IMG/VR virus record: IMGVR_UViG_3300046690_000166
Coordinates: 1 to 46,877 of that record
Length of the DNA stretch: 46,877 nt
Reading direction: 5' to 3' (one strand)
DNA from: a virus
Below the pieces are notes generated by a model, which did no database searches, was not told where the DNA came from, and saw only the letters and a program-made list of their open reading frames with translations. The first letter of the stretch is position 1, and every line of letters begins with the position of its first letter. This document shows positions 6,628 to 14,225 of this stretch, one piece after another. Both the position numbers and the translations under genes were made by a program.

Positions 6628-8067
6628 ATGCATGCATCATTGGTCTTTTCGTTCCCGGTCGATGTCAGCGCGGCCGACGCAATCCACGCCGTTGCAAACC
6701 ATTTCGCGGTTGGCGTCAGTATCATGGGCGCACCGGCAAACGTTCCGGCACACATCAAAGCCGCCGTCGAAGCGTTCGCACCGGGCGGCGTGCATCATAC
6801 GGCGCACGCTCTTACTGACGGCGCCGAAACGAGCCCGGCCGTTGCATTTGGCGGTTTGCTAAATGGCGCATCGGGAAACGACCAGGCGACAGCGGAACAT
6901 GTGCAATCTTCTGCGGTTGTCGCCACGTCAACGATTGTCCACGCGGCCCAACCGGATACTTTAGCAACTTTGCTGCCCGCGTCGTCGGCCCCTGTACCGG
7001 GCACCACGAACGCGGCAGTTGCCCACGTGGCATCTGCCGCACCGGCGAACCCTGTCGCCAACGTTGAATTCGATTCGACCGGATTGCCTTGGGACGAACG
7101 TATCCACAGCGGCAACAAGACCAAAAACCCCGGCGGCGAATGGCGCACCAAAAAGGGCGTCGATAAGGGTCTGTTGGCAAGTGTTACCGCAGAGTTGCGC
7201 GCGGCCGTGGGAAACGCCGCCGTACCGGTCGCGAGCGCATCGCCTACCAACGCCGCTGTTTCAGTTGACCCGACCGCAAAGCGCAACGCCGCAATTGCGT
7301 TTGCCGACGCCGAAGCAATCCGCGTTTGCGGTGCATCACCCATCGCGCAATCGACGCTTGACGGCTTGTTGAATGGCAAGCCTGCAACGTTGTCGCCGCA
7401 TGAATCGGACTGGTTTAACGCTTACTTTGCGAAGCGCAACGCGGCGTTCGTTGAGTACATGGCACGCCCAAACGTTGTCATCGTGCCGCAAGATGCGAGC
7501 GCATCGGCCCCGACGACTGGCAACGAAGCCGCAGCACAACCGGCCGCGCCCCTGACAACCGCTGTATCCCCGACGCCGGGGGCTACTATTGTTGCGCCTG
7601 TAACGGTTGCCCTGCAAGGCGAACTTGACGCAACGGGCTTGCCGCATGACCCGCGTATCAATGTCGGCGCCAAGATCAAAGACGGTGCGGGCGTTTGGGT
7701 TCAGCGTCACGACGTGTCAGGCGAAACAAAGTTGATGGTAATGGCCGAACTGCGTCAGGCACTTGCGGGAAACGTTGCGGCGCAAGCGTCCAATACCGCA
7801 CCGGCCCCCGAATCTACACCTGTTGCGCCGACCCCGGCCGTTGTAGCCGTGTCGGCCGATGATGCAAAGGGTTCGTTCGCGAAGATGATGCAATGGATCG
7901 TTGCGAACCAAATCGCGAAGCGCATCGCACCCACTGCCGGGCCGGATGCCGCAAAATCGTTGGGTTTCGCTGACGCCAACGGTAACGGTTCGCTTGCCCT
8001 GATGACGCAACAAGATGCGTACTGGCCGTATATCGTCGAAATCCTGCAAGGGCAAGGGGCGGTGTAA
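6628..8067 (+). CDS. Alanine-rich phage protein with two GLPxDxRI repeats
   Basis: 479 residues, first gene of the replication operon. Low-complexity Ala/Pro/Thr linkers join short conserved modules. Two copies of one motif are visible: DSTGLPWDERIHSG with a following GEWRTKKGV at about residues 146-180, and DATGLPHDPRINVG with GVWVQRHDV at about 331-365. Each is followed by an ELRxA helix. The same motif occurs in many phage proteins encoded beside DUF2800 nucleases. Its function is unknown; a role in recombination or DNA-protein contact is inferred from context. The ATG is chosen for the GCAGGT site and the promoter position. An upstream in-frame extension overlaps the helicase start and is rejected. 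Confidence 0.8.
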   Translation: MHASLVFSFPVDVSAADAIHAVANHFAVGVSIMGAPANVPAHIKAAVEAFAPGGVHHTAHALTDGAETSPAVAFGGLLNGASGNDQATAEHVQSSAVVATSTIVHAAQPDTLATLLPASSAPVPGTTNAAVAHVASAAPANPVANVEFDSTGLPWDERIHSGNKTKNPGGEWRTKKGVDKGLLASVTAELRAAVGNAAVPVASASPTNAAVSVDPTAKRNAAIAFADAEAIRVCGASPIAQSTLDGLLNGKPATLSPHESDWFNAYFAKRNAAFVEYMARPNVVIVPQDASASAPTTGNEAAAQPAAPLTTAVSPTPGATIVAPVTVALQGELDATGLPHDPRINVGAKIKDGAGVWVQRHDVSGETKLMVMAELRQALAGNVAAQASNTAPAPESTPVAPTPAVVAVSADDAKGSFAKMMQWIVANQIAKRIAPTAGPDAAKSLGFADANGNGSLALMTQQDAYWPYIVEILQGQGAV

Positions 8068-9209
8068 TGAGTGAGTCGAGCCCGTATGAGTTGCGCTTGT
8101 CACATGCCGCTGATTGGGTTCGATGCGCTGCATTCGTCAAAGCCAACCGCAGCGAACAGGCGGCAATTCTTGAAGCTGACGGAAACCACACCGTACGCGA
8201 CGAGGGAACCGCGATGCATTGGGTTGCCGAAATGCTGATGGGCGGCACGTACCCTTACGAGTCGTACGCCCCCAACGGCGTGTTGTTGACTGACGAACTG
8301 ATTGACGGTGCGCAAGGGTTCGTACGGTTGCTTGATAGTTTCGAAGATGTCGTTTGGACTATCGAACAACAGTTGCAAGCGCGTCGAATTCACCCGACCG
8401 CATGCGGGGGCAAACCTGACGCGTTTGGTAGGCGCAAGTCACATATCGTTGTGCCGGATTTGAAGGGCGGTTTCGTTCCGGTTGAAGCGTTTCCGAACTG
8501 GCAGTTAATCGGGTACTTGGCGGCAATTCTCGACGCTAACCCTGATTGGGAAACGCCCGACACAACGGTTGAGTTTGTGATTTTCCAACCGCGTGCATAT
8601 AAGCGGGGCGGGGCGGTTGACCGTCACACGATGCGGCTTGTTGATGTGTATCCGTATTTCGAGTCGTTGCGCATGGCGGCGCATATCGCGATGGGCGACC
8701 ATGCGCGGGCCGTTGCCGGGCCGCAGTGTGATAACTGCAACGCTCGCGCATCGTGTATGGTTGCGCATCGTGCCGGTATGCGTGCGTTGGAAATTGCAGG
8801 CGAACCGGATATTCACGATTTGCCAGTTGAAGCGCTCGACTATGAAATGCAACGGCTTGAAGATGCGGCAGCATTGATTAAAGCGCGTCTTACGGGCTTG
8901 CAGGCGCAAGCGTCGCATTTGATACGCAACGGGGCGGTGCTGCCGAACTATGCGTTAGAGCGCGGCGACGGTCGGTTGAATTGGCTTGACGATAGCGCCG
9001 AAGCGGCAGCGCTCGCGATGGGTGATTTGTTCGGCGCCGATTTGCGCAAGCCGGTTAGAGCAATCACGCCGACGCAAGCGTTGAAGTTTGTACCAAAAGA
9101 GTTGATTGACCAATACGCGCAACGCAAGCGCGGTGAAGTAAAGTTAGTTCGTTTTGACCGCAACGCAGCGGTTAAGGCGTTTTCGAATCTCACAGTAAAA
9201 AAGGATTGA
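8067..9209 (+). CDS. DUF2800 Cas4/RecB-like exonuclease
   Basis: 380 residues. PD-(D/E)XK nuclease motifs appear in order: EGTAMHWV with H51, GGKPDAF with D118, VVPDLKGG with D131 and K133, and QLIGY (146-150). A cysteine at residue 20 (WVRC) and the later C221-x2-C224-x5-C230 triplet match the Fe-S cluster pattern of Cas4/AddB nucleases. It probably resects DNA ends to give substrate for annealing or recombination with the adjacent ssDNA-binding protein. Its ATG overlaps the preceding stop (TAATG). Confidence 0.9.
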   Translation: MSESSPYELRLSHAADWVRCAAFVKANRSEQAAILEADGNHTVRDEGTAMHWVAEMLMGGTYPYESYAPNGVLLTDELIDGAQGFVRLLDSFEDVVWTIEQQLQARRIHPTACGGKPDAFGRRKSHIVVPDLKGGFVPVEAFPNWQLIGYLAAILDANPDWETPDTTVEFVIFQPRAYKRGGAVDRHTMRLVDVYPYFESLRMAAHIAMGDHARAVAGPQCDNCNARASCMVAHRAGMRALEIAGEPDIHDLPVEALDYEMQRLEDAAALIKARLTGLQAQASHLIRNGAVLPNYALERGDGRLNWLDDSAEAAALAMGDLFGADLRKPVRAITPTQALKFVPKELIDQYAQRKRGEVKLVRFDRNAAVKAFSNLTVKKD

Positions 9210-9211
9210 AC

Positions 9212-10285
9212 ATGCAATTCACAACCCCGGTTGGTCGCTTGGTCTATGGTTCCGTTTGGGATGGTAAGGATACGGATAGCAAGGGCGTTCAACGCATTAT
9301 CAAGAGCGGGCCGAACGCGGGCAAACCTGCGTTCACATGGTCTTTCGGCGTGGCGTTCCCCAAAGTGCTTGCCAACGGCCAACCGAACGAAGCGTTCAAC
9401 ACGTTCTATCGCGAAGTCATCGACACGTGCCGCGCCGGTTATCCGCAGTTCTACACCGGCGCCGTTGACCCGTTCACCGGCAAGCCGGGTTGCATTCTCC
9501 CGGCAGGCATGGCGCTGAAAGTCAAAGACGGCGACGGCGTTGATTCCAAGGGCAAGCAAAACCGCGAAAAAGAAGGTTGGGCCGGTCATTGGGTCGTCGC
9601 GTTTTCCGGTATGTACGCGCCGCGTGTATTCGACGTGAACGTTGGTCTTGACCCGGCGCAACAGTTGCAGGACAAGACGCGTGTTCTGCCTGGTGATTAC
9701 GTCGCCGTCAACGGTACGTGCGAACCGAACACCGGCGCCGAAACGCCCGGCGTGTACATGAACGGCAACATGGTTTGCTTCGTCGGTGCGGGTCCGCGTA
9801 TCGTCAGCGGTCCTAAAGCGGCCGACGCGTTTGCAGGCGTCACGGCCGGTCAGTTGCCGCCCGGTTGCGTCGTTGGTGCGTCGCCTGCCAGTGTGGCCCC
9901 TACGCCGCCCGTTGCGCCTGTTGCCGGTGCTCCGTTGCCCCCGACGCCGCCCGTTGTCGCTGCCGTAACACCCACGCCGCCCGCTGCACCGACGTTGACG
10001 CCTGCCGCGATTGCTGCCGGTTTCACGACGTACCAAGCGGCGATTGCTGCCGGTTGGACTGACGCAACGTTGCAAGCGTCGGGTTATCTTGCTGCCTCTG
10101 CACCGGTCGCACCTGTTGCGCCGCCGACCCCGCCCGCACCCCCGTCACCGCCTGCCGCGCCGGTCGCACCTGTCGGGCCGCAGTTGAACCCTGCCGCGAT
10201 TGCTGCCGGTTTCAGCACGTACGCCGCAGCAATCGAAAGTGGTTGGACTGACGCAACTTTGCGCGCAAGCGGCTACCTCGTGTAA
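9212..10285 (+). CDS. ssDNA-binding protein (DUF2815-like) with two C-terminal GWTD repeats
   Basis: 357 residues. The N-terminal 200 residues have the DUF2815/OB-fold look (GRLVYGSVWDG, WSFGVAFPK, GHWVVAFSGMYAPRVF, PGDYVAVNGTC). Instead of an acidic tail, a Pro/Ala linker follows with two copies of a repeat of about 32 residues, roughly 263-293 and 324-356, sharing AAIAAGFxTYxAAIxxGWTD and then ATLxASGYL. The start is the ATG with AAGGA upstream, 2 bases after the nuclease stop; a TTG two codons earlier is less likely. It is probably the replication SSB that protects or presents ssDNA. Confidence 0.85.
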   Translation: MQFTTPVGRLVYGSVWDGKDTDSKGVQRIIKSGPNAGKPAFTWSFGVAFPKVLANGQPNEAFNTFYREVIDTCRAGYPQFYTGAVDPFTGKPGCILPAGMALKVKDGDGVDSKGKQNREKEGWAGHWVVAFSGMYAPRVFDVNVGLDPAQQLQDKTRVLPGDYVAVNGTCEPNTGAETPGVYMNGNMVCFVGAGPRIVSGPKAADAFAGVTAGQLPPGCVVGASPASVAPTPPVAPVAGAPLPPTPPVVAAVTPTPPAAPTLTPAAIAAGFTTYQAAIAAGWTDATLQASGYLAASAPVAPVAPPTPPAPPSPPAAPVAPVGPQLNPAAIAAGFSTYAAAIESGWTDATLRASGYLV

Positions 10286-10306
10286 CCTGTCGAGCATCGA
10301 CGATAA

Positions 10307-10331
10307 CGAACGCCCGCCATGTGCGGGCGTT
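10307..10331 (+). terminator. Attenuator-like hairpin between SSB and DNA polymerase
   Basis: AACGCCCGC-CATGT-GCGGGCGTT followed by TTTA, a perfect 9-bp stem with a short U run. It ends 15 bases before the polymerase ATG, so it would reduce polymerase expression relative to the abundant SSB. The stem sequence is the same as in the terminator at 1-25. Confidence 0.75.
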
Positions 10332-10346
10332 TTACATGGAACGCAT

Positions 10347-12239
10347 ATGCGACCAATTGCATACTGTGACTTGGAAACGTACCGGAATTATTTTCTGTGT
10401 AAGTTCCTGTTTGACGATACGGGCGACTATCGCGAATTCGCCATGTTTCCCGGCAAAGAGTTGAACCGGCCGGGCATTCTGCAAATATTGGCAACTCATA
10501 CAATTGTCACGTTCAACGGCGGCAACTATGATTGCCCAATTCTTGCGTTGGCACTGACTGGCGCGAACAATCAGGCACTCAAAGACGCGAACGACATCAT
10601 CATTACGCGTGGTATGAAGCCTTGGGATTTTTACCGCGCGTACAACGTCAAGATGCCGCACTTTACCGACCATATCGACATTATGGAAATCTTGCCCGGT
10701 GTGCGCATCAGCCTTAAAGCGTACGCCGGTATTGCGCATTGCCCGACCATCCAAGATTTACCAATCGACCCGTCACAAGACATCGACATGTTGCAGCGTG
10801 TGCAACTCTCGACGTACTGCGGCAACGATTTGCGAGTTACGCAAAGGTTGCACAAAATCGCGTGTGAGAAAGAATGGGTCGGCTTGCGCGAGCACATCAG
10901 CGCGGAAATTGGCATTGACGTTCGCAGCAAGTCGGATGCCCAAATAGCCGAAGCAATCACACGTGCAAAACTTGGCTATCGTCCCGAACCTTTGCAACGC
11001 GAGTCAGGTTATCAATTTACGTATCAGGTGCCGCCGTCAGTATCGTTCAAAACCGAACAATTGCAGAACGTGCTAAACGTGGTGAAATCGTCACCGTTCA
11101 CGGTCTTGCACAAAGACGAGGAAACCGACGAAATCGACGCTGACGGAAACAAGATCAAGTCGGGCATAAAGATGCACAAAGACGTTAAGGCGTTGCGTGT
11201 GCAAATGGGCGTTAGTACGTACAAGTTCGGCGCCGGGGGTCTGCACTCTCAAGAGTCGGGCGTTTGGTACGAGTCGAACGAACAGCACGAGATTTGTGAT
11301 AGTGATGTAGGGTCGTTCTATCCTAAGATCATTATCACTTTGGGCTTGTACCCCGAACAGTGCGGCCCGCAAGAGTTGGTCATTTACACCGGCACGTATG
11401 ACGAGCGCATGGCAGCGAAGCGCGCCAAACGCAAGAAAGAAGCCAACAGTAAAAAGATTGTGTTGAACGGCAAGTTCGGCAAGTTGGGCTCTAAGTACAG
11501 CATGTTCTATGCGCCGGAACTGCTGATGCAAGTAACGATTACGGGGCAACTGTATCTGTTGATGCTTATCGAAGCGCTCGAACTGGCAGGCATTAACGTT
11601 GTGTCGGCCAATACTGACGGCATCGTTACACGCACGCCGCGCGGGCTCGAACAGGTGCGCGCATTCATCGTTGCGGATTGGGAACGCCGCACGTCGATGG
11701 AACTTGAGCACGTGACGTATCGGGGCATTTACTTTCGCGATGTGAACAACTATTTTGCCATCACTACCGACGACGAGGTAAAGCGCAAAGGTTTGTTTAC
11801 GCCGCCCGAAGTTGGTTCCGGCCCGTCATCGTCAAAAGCCCCACATCGAGAAATCTGTAGCGATGCCGTGATTGCTTATGTCAAAGACGGCACGCCGATT
11901 GAACAGACCGTTTACCGCTGCCGTGACGTGCGCAAGTTCGTTACCGTGCGCACGGTCAAGGGCGGTTGCATCAGGCGGCTTGACGAGGGTACGGAACGCG
12001 AGCAATTCGACCAGGACCGACCGGGGTCGTTTGAACTGTTGGGCAAAGTGGTGCGTTGGGTGTATCGACGCGACTATCACGGCGCGTTGCATTACAAGAC
12101 CAACGGCAACATGGTTGCAGATTCGACCGGGGCATGGCCGATGATGACTCTACCCGACCAAATGCCCGATTGGGTCGATTATGAATACTACGTTCGGCAC
12201 GCCCAACAACTGTTAGCAACTTTGAGGTATGCGCAATGA
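10347..12239 (+). CDS. Family B DNA polymerase with 3'-5' exonuclease
   Basis: 630 residues. Exonuclease motifs are intact: CDLE (D8, E10), FNGGNYD (D62) and YCGND (Y157, D161). Polymerase motif A is DVGSFYPKII (D320). Motif B is KKIVLNGKFGKLG (370-380). Motif C is ANTDGIV, with N422 where DTD is usual and the catalytic D424 kept. The protein is short for the family, similar in size to protein-primed enzymes. The ATG follows a GGA site just after the hairpin; a longer in-frame ORF starting inside the SSB gene is rejected. It is the genome's likely replicative polymerase. Confidence 0.93.
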   Translation: MRPIAYCDLETYRNYFLCKFLFDDTGDYREFAMFPGKELNRPGILQILATHTIVTFNGGNYDCPILALALTGANNQALKDANDIIITRGMKPWDFYRAYNVKMPHFTDHIDIMEILPGVRISLKAYAGIAHCPTIQDLPIDPSQDIDMLQRVQLSTYCGNDLRVTQRLHKIACEKEWVGLREHISAEIGIDVRSKSDAQIAEAITRAKLGYRPEPLQRESGYQFTYQVPPSVSFKTEQLQNVLNVVKSSPFTVLHKDEETDEIDADGNKIKSGIKMHKDVKALRVQMGVSTYKFGAGGLHSQESGVWYESNEQHEICDSDVGSFYPKIIITLGLYPEQCGPQELVIYTGTYDERMAAKRAKRKKEANSKKIVLNGKFGKLGSKYSMFYAPELLMQVTITGQLYLLMLIEALELAGINVVSANTDGIVTRTPRGLEQVRAFIVADWERRTSMELEHVTYRGIYFRDVNNYFAITTDDEVKRKGLFTPPEVGSGPSSSKAPHREICSDAVIAYVKDGTPIEQTVYRCRDVRKFVTVRTVKGGCIRRLDEGTEREQFDQDRPGSFELLGKVVRWVYRRDYHGALHYKTNGNMVADSTGAWPMMTLPDQMPDWVDYEYYVRHAQQLLATLRYAQ

Positions 12240-12418
12240 CACACTACTATCTGACGTTCTATGAGGTTGGCACGAGCGATGACGACGCGGCAATGTGCGC
12301 GCTGCACGTACCGCGCGCAACGAACGGTAACGGGTCTGATGCTGCGGCGTCGATCTTGGACCAACTGCCAAATTGGGATTATGGGCCGTTGGTCGTCACG
12401 CCAAATTATTTGCATTGA
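12236..12418 (+). CDS. Hypothetical protein, 60 residues
   Basis: Starts MTHYYLTFYEVGTSDDDA and ends GPLVVTPNYLH. The ATG overlaps the polymerase stop (ATGA), so expression is probably coupled. No family recognised. Confidence 0.65.
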   Translation: MTHYYLTFYEVGTSDDDAAMCALHVPRATNGNGSDAAASILDQLPNWDYGPLVVTPNYLH

Positions 12419-12422
12419 CCGC

Positions 12423-12451
12423 TTGCAAACCGTTACTTCCGGCTTTATACT
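12423..12451 (+). promoter_or_regulatory. Promoter with CCGTTACT half-operator
   Basis: -35 TTGCAA, 17-bp spacer, -10 TATACT. The spacer contains ACCGTTACTTCCGG, the left half of the common palindrome. It serves only the 70-codon gene at 12489, because a terminator follows that gene. Confidence 0.75.
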
Positions 12452-12488
12452 TGTCACACAGTCACACAACGAACCAGGAGTAACGGAA

Positions 12489-12701
12489 ATGAAATGCTTG
12501 CTCGAACAGTTGTCTAACGTCGAACTCGAAGCGGTTGCTATGCTTGTTGGTGTGGATACGGTCGGGTCGTCGTTCCGCAACTACATGAGAGAAGTTCCGG
12601 CGTTAGACGATGGTTTTACGATGGGCGATGCCGCCCGCGCGTATCTTTCGTGTCGGTTAATCGCAATGGTTCGGATTGGTCAACGTCGCAACGAACTGTA
12701 A
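12489..12701 (+). CDS. Hypothetical small protein, 70 residues
   Basis: Starts MKCLLEQLSNVELEAVAML with an AGGAG site 8 bases upstream. It is a mostly helical, soluble small protein. It has its own early promoter and terminator, typical of phage host-takeover factors. A longer in-frame ORF extends upstream but overlaps the preceding gene and the promoter and is not believed. Confidence 0.75.
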   Translation: MKCLLEQLSNVELEAVAMLVGVDTVGSSFRNYMREVPALDDGFTMGDAARAYLSCRLIAMVRIGQRRNEL

Positions 12702-12718
12702 TCAACCGCCCCAAACAG

Positions 12719-12745
12719 AACGGCCCGCGCGATGCGGGCCGTTTT
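12719..12745 (+). terminator. Terminator between converging replication and virion transcripts
   Basis: AACGGCCCGC-GCGAT-GCGGGCCGTT followed by TTT, a perfect 10-bp stem. It ends the plus-strand unit and may also act on the converging minus-strand virion transcript. Confidence 0.9.
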
Positions 12746-12979
12746 TCATTGTGCGGCAACCTTTAACCGTTGCGCCTGCCAGAAGTTATCAATCGTATCG
12801 TATAGCCGGTTAAGTGATGCCAGGGCGTCGAGCCCGCGCGGTACGCTTGCACCGCCCGGCAACGTGTACGTGTCGGGATAGAACACAACGAACGAACCCG
12901 GCGTTGCAGTGAATGACGCACATAGGGGGTGCGCTTCAATTGCCGCCTGTGCGTCACTTTCCGTCTGATATGAAGCCAT
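12746..12979 (-). CDS. Hypothetical protein after the lysis cassette
   Basis: 77 residues, the last gene of the long minus-strand virion and lysis unit. It begins MASYQTESDAQAAIEAHP and overlaps the end of Rz by 26 bp. A helical C-terminus (ASLNRLYDTIDNFWQAQRL). No family recognised. Confidence 0.65.
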   Translation of the reverse strand: MASYQTESDAQAAIEAHPLCASFTATPGSFVVFYPDTYTLPGGASVPRGLDALASLNRLYDTIDNFWQAQRLKVAAQ

Positions 12980-13493
12980 CGTGTTGCAACTCCGTCACAT
13001 ACTGTTGAAGGGCGCGCAGTTGTGCTGCAACCGCGTCGGCTTGGTCTGCTACTCCGACAACGTTTGCAGCAACTTCAGGCGAAAGAAATCCGTATTGGTT
13101 GGCGGTGCCGTCATCAACGCCGGGGGCGGGGGCGGTGCCTTTGCTTGCGGCGCCGGTGTTACCACAACCGGACAATTTGACGCGCACGCGCTGAGTGCCA
13201 GAAAGCAACTTAGCGCGGTAATCAAGAGAATCTTTCGCATGTTGGGCAACCTCGTTGTCGTACTGCTGTTGAATGGTGTACACCTTACCTTCTGCCGCTT
13301 GCTGACGTTTGAGCGCATCGGCAAGTTGCGTTGCGGCCGTCGCGTTGATACGTGCGATATCGTCGGCGTGCGCCTGTTGCTCGTGCGCCAGTGCGGCGCC
13401 GTCGAGTTTGTGAGCGACGGTGTAAGCAAGCGCACCGCCCAAAAGTGCGCCCACGACGGCGGATACGGCGCACAGTTCTAATTCAGTAGGCAT
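12954..13493 (-). CDS. Rz: Rz-like inner-membrane spanin
   Basis: 179 residues. An N-terminal transmembrane anchor (AVSAVVGALLGGALAYTV) is followed by a long coiled coil (about residues 35-95, rich in A, Q, K, E) and a periplasmic tail. It overlaps the endolysin by 16 bp and fully contains Rz1 in another frame. The pair would fuse inner and outer membranes in the last step of lysis of a Gram-negative host. Confidence 0.88.
   Translation of the reverse strand: MPTELELCAVSAVVGALLGGALAYTVAHKLDGAALAHEQQAHADDIARINATAATQLADALKRQQAAEGKVYTIQQQYDNEVAQHAKDSLDYRAKLLSGTQRVRVKLSGCGNTGAASKGTAPAPGVDDGTANQYGFLSPEVAANVVGVADQADAVAAQLRALQQYVTELQHDGFISDGK
13049..13240 (-). CDS. Rz1: Rz1-like outer-membrane lipoprotein spanin, nested in Rz
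   Basis: 63 residues. Signal sequence MRKILLITALSCFLALSAC with lipobox LSAC at C19, then a proline-rich mature part (APPPPPA), the classic Rz1 layout. It is entirely embedded in Rz in an alternate frame. An upstream in-frame extension is ignored because the lipoprotein signal must be N-terminal. Confidence 0.9.
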   Translation of the reverse strand: MRKILLITALSCFLALSACASNCPVVVTPAPQAKAPPPPPALMTAPPTNTDFFRLKLLQTLSE

Positions 13494-13975
13494 AGTTCGT
13501 TTTCCTGTTGACGACGAATTACCTGACCGTAACAGTTGTTTTCCCTGTCACGGCAGTCTTTACCCCCGTCACGAATCCATCTTTTTATTTCTTGGCATGC
13601 CCCGGCACGGTCGCCCGCGTTCAGCTTGCGTAAAAACGTGCTCGTGCTGCACTTGCCGGGTCCGATATTGTACGCACAGAAACTAATCACGGCGGCGCGT
13701 TCGGGCTTCGACAGAGGAACCGTTACTAACCGGTCTACCTCGTCGCTTGCATCTTGTACGGCTTGCGTATCCATTGCGGCGCATTGTTCGGGCGTAAAGC
13801 GGTCGCCCGCCTTAACGCCCTTGGTGACGCCCATGCATGCCGTATAAATGCCGCCCCCGTCGCGATATGCTGTTAGCCGGTCTCCTTCGCGCTCGTGCAA
13901 AAACTGCGTTGCAATTGCGACGGCCGACGCACCCGATGCGACGAGCACGAGCACTTTACGACTTAGTGATGTCAT
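13478..13975 (-). CDS. SAR endolysin (T4-type/P21 R-like lysozyme)
   Basis: 165 residues. Catalytic triad spacing E30-x8-D39-x5-T45 (EGDRLTAYRDGGGIYT) matches glycoside hydrolase family 24. Residues 1-26 are a weakly hydrophobic Gly/Ala/Ser segment after a basic start (SRKVLVLVASGASAVAIATQ), as in signal-arrest-release endolysins that are exported by Sec and activated on membrane depolarisation. The ATG has AGG and GGAG upstream. It overlaps the holin by 20 bp. Confidence 0.92.
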   Translation of the reverse strand: MTSLSRKVLVLVASGASAVAIATQFLHEREGDRLTAYRDGGGIYTACMGVTKGVKAGDRFTPEQCAAMDTQAVQDASDEVDRLVTVPLSKPERAAVISFCAYNIGPGKCSTSTFLRKLNAGDRAGACQEIKRWIRDGGKDCRDRENNCYGQVIRRQQENELCLLN

Positions 13976-14222
13976 CGCCTGATTTCTCCGTACGTTTGGC
14001 AATGGAACGCCAGTGCGACCAATCGCCGCGAATGCCCGACCGGATTGCAACGAAGTAGTCAGTTATCCACGGCAATGCCTTGACGATTTGAATTGCCGAA
14101 TAAGTCGCCGCTAACACCCCTGCCACGGCCCCGATAGTTCCCGATGCTGACGCCATGCTAATTGCGGCCCCCGTATTGACCGCTGCCGTTTTTACGGCAC
14201 TTGCGGCAAAAGTTTCATTCAT
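13956..14222 (-). CDS. Putative holin
   Basis: 88 residues. One or two hydrophobic segments (about 15-60, including SGTIGAVAGVLAATYSAIQI) and a charged C-terminal tail. It sits immediately before the endolysin, the normal holin position. With a SAR endolysin it would be a pinholin or canonical holin. Sequence is not diagnostic; position is the main evidence. Confidence 0.75.
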   Translation of the reverse strand: MNETFAASAVKTAAVNTGAAISMASASGTIGAVAGVLAATYSAIQIVKALPWITDYFVAIRSGIRGDWSHWRSIAKRTEKSGDDITKS

Positions 14223-14225
14223 GGC

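Noticed and set aside
8948-10075. 375-codon minus-strand open frame opposite the nuclease and SSB genes
   Set aside because: Arg/Gly-rich low-complexity translation, no start signal, antisense to two well-supported genes.
10200-10346. N-terminal extension of the DNA polymerase
   Set aside because: It is read in another frame through the SSB end and the hairpin; the exonuclease motif starts right after the internal ATG.
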